Positions 27,752-35,271 of a stretch of 38,917 nt of DNA are shown one piece after another. The stretch comes from Prevotella sp. BV3P1 (GTDB lineage Bacteria; Bacteroidota; Bacteroidia; Bacteroidales; Bacteroidaceae), in contig NZ_AWXC01000032.1 in the NCBI RefSeq assembly GCF_000479005.1, positions 1 to 38,917 of the forward strand, read 5' to 3'. The notes under the pieces are model-generated. The model had not been told where the DNA came from, searched no databases, and saw only the letters and a program-made list of their open reading frames with translations. Each line of letters begins with the position of its first letter. Positions within the stretch are counted from its first letter, which is position 1. A program made the position numbers and the translations under genes.

Positions 27752-27774
27752 TACAGCAACCAAGCATTTTTGGA

Positions 27775-28296
27775 ATGGAACAATATATCGACACATACGC
27801 CTCTCCCTTAGGAATCATCACCATGGGCAGCGATGGCAAGCAGCTTACAGGATTGTGGTTTGAAGGACAGAAGCACTTCGGCGACACGCTATGTGACCAA
27901 CCTTCACATCATGCGCTCCCCATTTTTGACGAGACCCGCACTTGGTTAGACGTTTATTTTCAGGGCAAACGTCCTACGTTCACACCCCCGATGCTGCTGA
28001 ACGACACGCCGTTTCGCAGGACTGTATGGCAGTTATTGTTAACCATTCCGTATGGAGAAACCACCACTTACAAGGACATTGCCATGCAATGGGCCAGGCA
28101 ACACGGTGTGAAAAGCATGTCGAGCCAGGCGGTGGGTGGTGCCGTTGGACGCAATCCCATCTCCATCATCATTCCTTGTCACCGGGTCATCGGCACCAAC
28201 GGAAGCCTCACGGGCTATGCGGGAGGCCTGGACAGGAAGCGGTGGCTGCTGAAATTGGAACAAGCAAACATCGACAGATTCTTGCAGGCTCAGTAG
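27775..28296 (+). CDS. ogt: Methylated-DNA-[protein]-cysteine S-methyltransferase
   Basis: 173 residues from the ATG at 27775 (MEQYIDTYASPLGIITMG), the normal N-terminus of Ogt/MGMT. The frame extends upstream to 27634, but those 47 residues are not family-like and contain the -7 box. The suicide cysteine C135 is in IPCHRVIG, preceded by the helix-turn-helix TTTYKDIAMQWA and followed by the GYAGGLDRKRWLLKLE C-terminus. It repairs O6-alkylguanine by irreversible transfer of the alkyl group to the cysteine. It stands alone between a divergent porin gene and a gene-poor stretch with mobile-element remnants. Confidence 0.93.
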   Translation: MEQYIDTYASPLGIITMGSDGKQLTGLWFEGQKHFGDTLCDQPSHHALPIFDETRTWLDVYFQGKRPTFTPPMLLNDTPFRRTVWQLLLTIPYGETTTYKDIAMQWARQHGVKSMSSQAVGGAVGRNPISIIIPCHRVIGTNGSLTGYAGGLDRKRWLLKLEQANIDRFLQAQ

Positions 28297-28427
28297 AAAC
28301 TTCCTGGTAAGTTCAATGAAGAAATGCAATTTTTGGAAATAAATAAAAGTGCGAATAATGGAGTGTGCAACAACACTACGTTCGAGCATGGTGTTGTCCC
28401 CTCGTAACTTGGATTACGGTCTCCGTA

Positions 28428-28601
28428 TTATTGCTGGAGATGTACAATATCAACCACCCCATACACATATCGCTTTTCATCTTTGGAGGAGCTGTTTTCC
28501 TCCTTTGCTTTTGTGGACATATTGCCATGTTGTGCAATGAAGAGCAATTCTTCACCTATCAACTGCCAAACAGGCATGTCCAGTAATTCGTTTATCTTCA
28601 T
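28428..28601 (-). pseudogene. Truncated DUF3853-like mobile-element protein
   Basis: A 57-codon frame on the minus strand: it begins MKINELLDMPVWQLIGEELL, then a polar Ser/Lys/Glu linker, then RYVYGVVDIVHLQQ and a TAA stop. The first block (LL-x-MPVWQ-x-x-GEE-x-LF) and the (K/R)YVYG-x-x-x-(I/L) block are, from memory, the hallmarks of DUF3853. These are ~95-105 residue helix-turn-helix proteins found on Bacteroidota conjugative and mobilizable elements. The second half (the CSIPTA-type recognition helix and the GRKI segment) is missing, and I cannot restore it in the other frames. It is therefore a remnant rather than a full protein. It lies between ogt and the hmu operon and retains a strong promoter at 28668-28698. 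Confidence 0.6.
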
Positions 28602-28667
28602 AATTCAATTGTTTTGAAATGAATAACTCGCCCTTGCACATAGGGCGTTCAGTCAGGTCTGACGATG

Positions 28668-28698
28668 CAAAAATAGAGGGCTTTTGGTATTATTCCAA
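28668..28698 (-). promoter_or_regulatory. Promoter of the DUF3853 remnant, with operator-like palindrome
   Basis: On the minus strand TTG (28698-28696), 20 bases, then TATTTTTG (28675-28668): a good -33/-7 pair. Just downstream, around the expected transcription start, is a perfect palindrome GTCAG-gt-CTGAC on the plus strand (28652-28663). A 6-bp hairpin cgccct/agggcg (28629-28647) lies in the leader. The layout suggests an autoregulated mobile-element promoter that outlived its element. Confidence 0.5.
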
Positions 28699-28986
28699 GA
28701 GGTAAGGATGTAGCGGGAAGTAGAGGAAAATGTAAGGAAATCAACGACTATCAAAAACGCTCAATATACATTCAAAAAGTGGACTATTTTGGACTAATAC
28801 ACATTGTTTCTCAATCATCATTGATTGTTTAAGTAAATTATGAAAATACTTTACAACAAATAAAAAGTATTTCATGCTGAATTATTCTTCGGAGAAAAAA
28901 GTGGTTCATCCGACTTTTCGAGTGATATGACAGTCATGTAGTGCATATAGCCTTAGTTTAAAATATTCACGAAACGCCATTCTTCT

Positions 28987-29283
28987 TTGAGCAATCTCTT
29001 GGTCAACGACCAGCCGTGTCCAATACTGACGAAATCTTCGGATGTTTCTGTTGAAACTATTCTGCGCAGCTTATATGACAAGAAGGTGACGATCACCAGT
29101 GAGTGCGGAGGTTCGGTTGAATCCCAGCCGATGAAAAGAAGCAGCTGCGAAGATGGCATCGCTATTTCTGACGACAGCGCATTCAAGGTGACTGATAACG
29201 GTAATCATTCTTTTACTGCAAAACTTTCCATGAGTAGTTCTCATTCGGGCACATATATCACCTGTCCATTATCTAATTCGTAG
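28987..29283 (+). pseudogene. Coding-like remnant of unknown identity
   Basis: The plus-strand frame is open from 28957 to 29283 with only a TTG-type start near its beginning. Its codon choice (gac aag aag gtg acg atc acc agt) looks coding, and the product (YDKKVTITSECGGSVES ... NGNHSFTAKLSMSSSHSGTY) looks like beta-rich secreted-protein sequence. No proper start, ribosome site or promoter is apparent. A short coding-like piece lies just upstream in a different frame (MLNYSSEKKVVHPTFRVI at about 28874). I read this as the 3' end of a broken gene. The antisense frame 28953-29186 is the competing possibility. I do not recognise the family. Confidence 0.3.
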
Positions 29284-29290
29284 GCTATTC

Positions 29291-29578
29291 CTATTTTTTT
29301 CCTCTGGAACCATCGGCATTACTTTTATCGTTGGACGGTGTATAACGCTCTATCTTTTTACCTTTTTTGGTAATAATCTCCATATTTTCTTTACCTGGAT
29401 TTTTTACCATCGTAAAATCCTGACTGCTGAACATCTCTGGCATCTTGTACCGTGTTACCAATGCCACCATGAGAGCCACAGCAAAGACCATAGACACGTC
29501 AAAAAGATTGCCCACCACACCCATGGGATTAAAATCTTCATCGTTTGAAGATGATGCATAACGGCGACGTTTTCTCAT
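29291..29578 (-). CDS. hmuV: HmuV: small DUF2149 single-span membrane protein of the haem operon
   Basis: 95 residues from the ATG at 29578 (MRKRRRYASSSNDEDFNPMG). The frame continues upstream, but that part lies inside hmuU, and the ATG overlaps the hmuU stop as ATGA. One membrane helix (LFDVSMVFAVALMVALVT) comes after a basic cytoplasmic start, followed by a Lys-rich periplasmic tail, i.e. an ExbD-like topology. DUF2149 proteins typically sit beside TolQ/ExbB-like proteins and CobN-like chelatases in Bacteroidales. By analogy with P. gingivalis hmuYRSTUV this is HmuV. It probably pairs with HmuU to form an energised complex; that role is inferred. It is the last gene of the operon and no terminator is obvious after it. 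Confidence 0.8.
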   Translation of the reverse strand: MRKRRRYASSSNDEDFNPMGVVGNLFDVSMVFAVALMVALVTRYKMPEMFSSQDFTMVKNPGKENMEIITKKGKKIERYTPSNDKSNADGSRGKK

Positions 29579-30177
29579 ACCTTTCCCTTGTTTTCTAAGA
29601 TTAAATCTGCCAAGAACTCTAATTGTGTGCGCTGCTGCATGAACCAACGCCGCTTAACCTGCATTGTTATCATGCCTACGCCAGCCGAGAATAATCCTAC
29701 GACGGTTGTGGCAAAAGCCACTTGCATATTGTACGCCATAGAAGCAATGTCGCCTGTTGACAATCCCACAAGAGCAGGTCCCATGGGAATAAGCGTTCCC
29801 ATAAGTCCCAACTGTGGTCCTAATTTAGCCAACAAGGCAGGCGCGCCTATCTCTTTATTATAATCTATTTCAAATTGTGAAAGCAACCTCTCAATGTGTT
29901 GCTCGCTTCCTTTCGCGTCTAATATGCGATGTGCATAAACTAAAAGAGGCGACGTTCTTTGCGTAGGCAGCTGCTCTTTGAGACTGGGCAATCCATCGAC
30001 GGTAAGAGTGTCGAAATGCTTTTCAATGACACGCACCGTATGTCGCATGCCAAGATACTGTCCGAAGAATGTCCCTAACAAAAGTAATGCTCGGATAAAG
30101 AGCAACAATAAAATTACGATGACAGGAATTAAAAGTCCTGTGGTAATCCAAAAAAGAAAATCTGAAATATAAGTCAT
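29575..30177 (-). CDS. hmuU: HmuU: MotA/TolQ/ExbB-like proton channel protein
   Basis: 200 residues. An N-terminal membrane helix (FLFWITTGLLIPVIVILLLLF) is followed by a cytoplasmic helical loop. Two further helices form the TolQ/ExbB core: LGPQLGLMGTLIPMGPALVGL and MQVAFATTVVGLFSAGVGMI, with the conserved G-x-x-GTLIPMG turn. Members of this family use proton flow to drive a partner protein. Here the partner is presumably the small HmuV protein encoded with a 4-base overlap, acting on haem handling by HmuS rather than on TonB, which is inferred. The hmuT stop lies 59 bases upstream. Confidence 0.85.
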   Translation of the reverse strand: MTYISDFLFWITTGLLIPVIVILLLLFIRALLLLGTFFGQYLGMRHTVRVIEKHFDTLTVDGLPSLKEQLPTQRTSPLLVYAHRILDAKGSEQHIERLLSQFEIDYNKEIGAPALLAKLGPQLGLMGTLIPMGPALVGLSTGDIASMAYNMQVAFATTVVGLFSAGVGMITMQVKRRWFMQQRTQLEFLADLILENKGKV

Positions 30178-30236
30178 ATTTGTTTTTATTTAGTTTTCAA
30201 TCAAGATGTTTTTATAATCATGTATTTATCAATGTC

Positions 30237-30920
30237 CTATTTTATTTTAATGTAACGTATCAATGCCCCTAAGAAAACGCCCAGTGCAAGCAACAAAGCC
30301 ACTCCAGCCGTAGCGAACCAATTAACTGGCGAATTGCTATTTTGTGGTGTCGATACCCGAACCGTTGCCACAACAGCAATCATTGCCACGATTAAATTTG
30401 AAAGGAAAAGCATTTCTAAGCGTACGTCTCTATCGCCTAAAAGTCTTCGCAACAGAAAAGTGAGCAATGGTATGGATACGACAAATACTGCCGCCAATAC
30501 ATATGCTATGAGCGAGAACGAGAGGCCGGGCAAGCCAAAGATGCACTCAACCAGCATGGCAAAAACAACAGGAAAGATTGCAAAGCCTGGCCACCATTGT
30601 AATATAGCGTAATATATTTTTTGACGAAACGTAGCAGCCTGTGGCATCTTTGTCTTTTCCCGCGCTGCAACCATACAAAAAAGCAATTGGACAATAATGT
30701 CTACTGAAAGTATGACAGCCATATTTTGCATAATCGGCTCAGAAGCGAACCATTCGGCTATATGCGTACGCGATTGGTTAATGGCGATAGGCCATGTACT
30801 TATCGTAAACACTGCTATGAGCATGGTGTATACCGCAATTCCTTTCCACGTTCCAAAGGTTTGCTTCAATAGAAAATTGAAGCAAACCAATAACATAAGA
30901 ATAGCTATGACAGTAACCAT
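30237..30920 (-). CDS. hmuT: HmuT: seven-span membrane protein of the haem operon
   Basis: 227 residues with seven hydrophobic segments (starting VTVIAILMLLVCFNFLL and ending WFATAGVALLLALGVFLGAL) joined by short loops, with basic residues in the third loop (REKTKMPQA). I recognise it by position: between the CobN-like hmuS and the TolQ-like hmuU, as in P. gingivalis. No catalytic motif is visible; a role as a membrane scaffold or as a path for iron or porphyrin is a guess. A 154-base AT-rich gap separates it from hmuS without a clear promoter or terminator. Confidence 0.75.
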   Translation of the reverse strand: MVTVIAILMLLVCFNFLLKQTFGTWKGIAVYTMLIAVFTISTWPIAINQSRTHIAEWFASEPIMQNMAVILSVDIIVQLLFCMVAAREKTKMPQAATFRQKIYYAILQWWPGFAIFPVVFAMLVECIFGLPGLSFSLIAYVLAAVFVVSIPLLTFLLRRLLGDRDVRLEMLFLSNLIVAMIAVVATVRVSTPQNSNSPVNWFATAGVALLLALGVFLGALIRYIKIK

Positions 30921-31074
30921 TATATCAATTTCATTGTTTAATTTTTGGGGTCTTTGTTGATTCTGAAAATTATCTATGATGGATTTTGAACATGTTTTTT
31001 AATTCAAGATGTATTCTTATATAATTTAATCAACTCATAAGATGGTATTTTTCAGAAACAGCCTTCCTTCATTT

Positions 31075-34000
31075 TTATCGCATTTTACGATTGCGTCGCA
31101 CAATGAGTACAACAGCAATTATGGCAATAAGTACGACAATGATAATAACCGTACCGTTTACGGAGTCTGAGGTAGTATTCTGGTTGTCAGACAGAGTTTC
31201 CTTCTTCATGGTCATACCCTGTTTGCCATCAGTTGCCTTCTCTCTTATCTGATTAATGTTTCGAAGATATTGTTGCTGTTGAACGGCATTGTCCGCTCCC
31301 TCCTTCGCGATAAACTGACGGAGTTTATTATTGTTACACACAAATCCTGAACATGAAGGTTTAAAGCGGTTCACTAAGTCCATGTGCCGCGAAGCCAAGG
31401 TCTTTATTTGTTCGTGCGTAGGTTTCCACATACCTTTGCGCGCGCCTTCCAGCATCACGGCCGTTATCTCTTCAAGAGCTGCAGGATTTTTTTGTTCAAA
31501 ATACTTCTGTATTCCTACTTTATATTCGTCTTTGATGTAAACTTGATAAATTTTATTCCAAAACTGTTGGTCAATCACGTTGGTACGCATCACGTTCCAA
31601 CCAAAAGTGTTTTGTATTGTTTTGGCAAACTCATCAGCACCCTCTTTTCCGCTCTTGATATGCTCTTTGATGTAAGCAGGATTGAAGATGGTAGTCCGGC
31701 TCTCTATGCCCACCGCCTCTTTCAAATCTTGCATACGCATATTGTAATGATTGCGCATATCACTAATGTAAGCATCGGGTTCTTTGCCTGTTGCCTTGGT
31801 GACGGCTATGTTGAGCCCGCCCATAAACTCATAAACATGGTCTAAACTTAATGCTCCCCATAAGTTACTTTGTCGCGGTTGAACGATGACGTCCGTACGA
31901 GTAAGAGCAGCTTCGAAGGCATATTGTTTAAAATCCTCCCACTCTTTGTCATCACCATAGAAAGCTCCCATATTATTAAGATAGGTATCTGCTATCTCTG
32001 AACGGTTTTCCCATTGGTCGCTACTCATTACCATCGACTGTATGTTGGTGCCATAATTGCCATTTACTCCACCAAACACTCGTCGTGCAGCCATGCTTCG
32101 TGCTTCTTTTGGTGAAACACCTTTCTCTGTCAGCACTCGCTCGGTCTCCTTTACTCCCTCGCTTACCATGTTTTCATACTTATCATCATGAGCAGCGGCG
32201 GCCATTTCGACAGCCCTGTTGATTAAGAACAAGCGTGATGCGGCTAAGTCTCGCAACTGTCCAGAGGTCTGTACAACTACATCTATGCGTGGACGTCCTA
32301 ACACTTTTGACGGAATAAGCTTGATGTCTGATATGCGTCCAAAGAAGTCACGAACGGGTTCTACCCCCAAAAGGTATAAAATCTGTGCAATAGATGCGCC
32401 TTGTGTTTCAATAAATTCACTACTCCAAAGCGTAAAGCTCACTTTTCTTGGAATGCTGTCATGGTGATGTTGTCGATACAGGGCAATGGTGTTTTCTGCC
32501 AGTTGTTTACCTTGTTCCCATGCAGCTTCGCTGGGAGTTGTTTCGGCATTAATGCTATACATGTTACGCCCTGTTGGCAATGTGTTGGGATTCGTCACAG
32601 GATCGCCCCCTGGTGAAGGTGATGTGTAGCCACCATTCATTGCGTTAAGAATGCTTCTCAATTCCATTGCGGGGCTTTGTATCAGCAATTTGCGGTATTT
32701 CGCCACGTTCATAATTGTTCGTTCGGCTTCTATGACAGCAAATGCTAAATCCTTTTCATGAGATGAGAACGAAGGCTTTTGCATTCTCATGCCACCCATT
32801 CCCATTCCCTTTGGCATATTTCCTTTCATGGAATTCATGTTCTTTTTCATGCCTTTAGCCATCGGTGACTTTTTACTCATGCCTTGCATCATAGCCATCA
32901 TACTGGATGGCGCGTTAAGAGCCTCGCAAAGATGATGTGCTTTTTGCAATTCGGCAGGAGCGATACCTAATACTTGGCACACCATTTTTGGATTGCCAAG
33001 AGAAGGGTTTGCAAGAAGTTTATCTACTAACTTCTGAGCGGGGTAAAGATAACGTTGTACGAACAAAGAACGTTGTTTCATCATGACATCAGACGCTCTC
33101 CCCTTTTGCTTGTCTACTGCGAATTGCGCATATGCAATAGGATCGGCACACATCGCCATAACCGTAGAGTGCAAACCTTGGGTATCATAAGGTACTCCCA
33201 ACGTGTACAAATGCCCACCGATCTTTTCGGTTGCCAATTCTTCAATAAAGTTGTCTACCTGTTGCATCTGCTCTTCATTGTACGGCCGCTTAAGGTTCGC
33301 ATCTAATTGCAAGTCGCGGTGAATGCCCATTTTCACAACCATCGCCTTCACTTGCAAGGCTGTTTCCGTTATACCAGGAAGTTTTTTAGCCACTTTAGTA
33401 TGATACACATCCATTTTATCCAATAATGCCTTGTACATAGTGCGTACGTCATTTTTCATATAAGGCTGTGTAAGATAGGTTTGCAAGCAAGCATACGAAC
33501 GGCGTTTGGCGATAACCCCCTCGCCAACATTGCCTACTGTGTATATATATATATGAGGAATTGAACCCACTAATCTATCGGACCAGTCCTCATTGCTCAA
33601 GGCAATTTGCTTTTTTGGCGTAAACTCCATGCTGCCATGTGTGCCAAAATGCACCAACACATCAGCCTTAAAAGCATGTTGCATCCACAAATAAGACGCG
33701 ATGAAAGCATGAGAGGGAGCTGCATCTGTTCCGTGTACAATCTTGAAGGAATTACCCTCTGTGCTAACAGCAAGTTGAGGCATGAGAACAATATTGCCCA
33801 ATTGTATTCGTGGTATAGCCAATTCGCCTTTGTCTGTCGCTAAGTAATTACCGGGAAATTCTCCATTCTTCTCTACTATTTCCTTATATTTCTCACCAAC
33901 GATAGATGCCTTTACCCATTTATCATATTCCTCTTTATTTACCAGCGCAGGATGCCCTGCATGAATGAAATGAGCGATGGCACCTTTGGCATATGTACCC

Positions 34001-35256
34001 AAAACCGCTCCTTGCTGTTGAATAAGTTTTTCAAGTTCCTCTGCTGATGACGGAAGACCTTGCACATTATACCCCTGTTGCTTCATGGTGGTGAGCAAAT
34101 TGAACAATGAAGAGCAGACGTCCATACCACTTGCTGTTAAGGCATTTTGGCCAGGCCCCTTGTAATAATAAATGGCAACACGTTTTTTGCTGTTTGGTAT
34201 ATTTTTCAAGCGAATATAATTGTTTACCGTTTTCACAAAAGTGTTCAATCTGTCGGGTATCGCATCTACATAATCAAGACCGTCTTTTCCCTTATAATGA
34301 GCGAAAAGAGCAAACGGACGGATAGCTCCATCTATCTCTGGCATAGTTACGCTTTGCGATAAAAATCCCCCCATCATTCCCTGTTTGTCATTACGCCAAT
34401 CCTTCTCTGGTTGGTTTACGTTGAGCGGAGCGAACAAGGGAATGTTCTTTTGCTGCAAGAAAGCTACCAAGTTATCACCAACTCGTCCATGTGCCATATT
34501 GATAACTGCACGCAGAGGAATGCTGTCAGCATGCCCCTCTTCTATAAATTTTCGAATGTCGTTAACAGGATAAACATTATTTCCTGTTTGTTCCAATCGT
34601 TCAATCAACGAGGTAGGTTCGCCCATCGGACCCATGACCACTATTGCCGGTGCGCCTTCGTGCCACAACCCTTGTTTTTTTAAATAAGCATTGTATTCTT
34701 TTACAGAGTTAAACTGCAGATCATCGGCAGCCTTATCCTCTGTTTTCGGACGATGATGCAACAGCCCAAGTATATGTTCTACTACAGGTTGTGGAGTTGG
34801 AGCCTTAAAGTATTTAGCGTCAATGTATTTGCGTACATACAAGGCGAGATTACGATAGTTTTGTCGTCCACCGTTTCCCAGGTACAGCCGCAAGGTGTCA
34901 GCACTAACCTGGTCAATGGTCGTAAAATCGTTTTCGGGAGTTGTAATCATCGTACTTAGTATGGGAACCCCCTTTTGGGCAGCCGTCGTGATGAGCTTGC
35001 GCTGTTCACCAGTAAGTTTCAGCCCCATGGCTTGCACAAACACCATGTCGTACTTGTTGAGCTCGTCAAGATTTTCTGCACTTAAATTTTCTATCTTAAT
35101 CATTCCATTGTCGTTGGCGCGACTAATTTGAGCAAGTTCAATGGCTTGATAATTTACAAATGCAATACGGGTACGTGAGAACCAATGATTCCATCCCCAT
35201 GTTGCCAAAATGATGACTATTATTGTAATAGCGGCAATGATAATTTTCTTTTTCAT
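31075..35256 (-). CDS. hmuS: HmuS: membrane-anchored CobN/BchH-like chelatase (haem dechelatase)
   Basis: 1393 residues. The CobN/magnesium-chelatase H fold is clear, for example HFGTHGSMEFTPKKQIALS (near residue 540), PHIYIYTVGNVGEG and GVNGNYGTNIQSMVMSSDQW. Unlike soluble CobN it has a hydrophobic helix at each end: residues 4-21 (IIIAAITIIVIILATWG) and about 1365-1387 (VIIIVVLIAIIAVVLIV), so the body should lie in the periplasm tethered to the inner membrane. Homologues in the hmu operon are reported to remove iron from haem rather than to insert cobalt. No cobalamin genes are nearby, which supports that reading. A methionine-rich insert occurs at about residues 780-830. It starts 15 bases after the hmuR stop, so it is co-transcribed. 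Confidence 0.92.
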   Translation of the reverse strand: MKKKIIIAAITIIVIILATWGWNHWFSRTRIAFVNYQAIELAQISRANDNGMIKIENLSAENLDELNKYDMVFVQAMGLKLTGEQRKLITTAAQKGVPILSTMITTPENDFTTIDQVSADTLRLYLGNGGRQNYRNLALYVRKYIDAKYFKAPTPQPVVEHILGLLHHRPKTEDKAADDLQFNSVKEYNAYLKKQGLWHEGAPAIVVMGPMGEPTSLIERLEQTGNNVYPVNDIRKFIEEGHADSIPLRAVINMAHGRVGDNLVAFLQQKNIPLFAPLNVNQPEKDWRNDKQGMMGGFLSQSVTMPEIDGAIRPFALFAHYKGKDGLDYVDAIPDRLNTFVKTVNNYIRLKNIPNSKKRVAIYYYKGPGQNALTASGMDVCSSLFNLLTTMKQQGYNVQGLPSSAEELEKLIQQQGAVLGTYAKGAIAHFIHAGHPALVNKEEYDKWVKASIVGEKYKEIVEKNGEFPGNYLATDKGELAIPRIQLGNIVLMPQLAVSTEGNSFKIVHGTDAAPSHAFIASYLWMQHAFKADVLVHFGTHGSMEFTPKKQIALSNEDWSDRLVGSIPHIYIYTVGNVGEGVIAKRRSYACLQTYLTQPYMKNDVRTMYKALLDKMDVYHTKVAKKLPGITETALQVKAMVVKMGIHRDLQLDANLKRPYNEEQMQQVDNFIEELATEKIGGHLYTLGVPYDTQGLHSTVMAMCADPIAYAQFAVDKQKGRASDVMMKQRSLFVQRYLYPAQKLVDKLLANPSLGNPKMVCQVLGIAPAELQKAHHLCEALNAPSSMMAMMQGMSKKSPMAKGMKKNMNSMKGNMPKGMGMGGMRMQKPSFSSHEKDLAFAVIEAERTIMNVAKYRKLLIQSPAMELRSILNAMNGGYTSPSPGGDPVTNPNTLPTGRNMYSINAETTPSEAAWEQGKQLAENTIALYRQHHHDSIPRKVSFTLWSSEFIETQGASIAQILYLLGVEPVRDFFGRISDIKLIPSKVLGRPRIDVVVQTSGQLRDLAASRLFLINRAVEMAAAAHDDKYENMVSEGVKETERVLTEKGVSPKEARSMAARRVFGGVNGNYGTNIQSMVMSSDQWENRSEIADTYLNNMGAFYGDDKEWEDFKQYAFEAALTRTDVIVQPRQSNLWGALSLDHVYEFMGGLNIAVTKATGKEPDAYISDMRNHYNMRMQDLKEAVGIESRTTIFNPAYIKEHIKSGKEGADEFAKTIQNTFGWNVMRTNVIDQQFWNKIYQVYIKDEYKVGIQKYFEQKNPAALEEITAVMLEGARKGMWKPTHEQIKTLASRHMDLVNRFKPSCSGFVCNNNKLRQFIAKEGADNAVQQQQYLRNINQIREKATDGKQGMTMKKETLSDNQNTTSDSVNGTVIIIVVLIAIIAVVLIVRRNRKMR

Positions 35257-35271
35257 TATGTTCTAATATGA

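Noticed and set aside
27634..27774. N-terminal extension of the ogt frame
   Set aside because: The added 47 residues are not Ogt-like and include the -7 box TATCTTTG.
28813..28830. AATCATCATTGATT-type inverted repeat and tggactattttggacta direct repeat near 28772-28830 considered as an attachment site
   Set aside because: The region is AT-rich and no matching second copy, integrase or tRNA target is present in the window.
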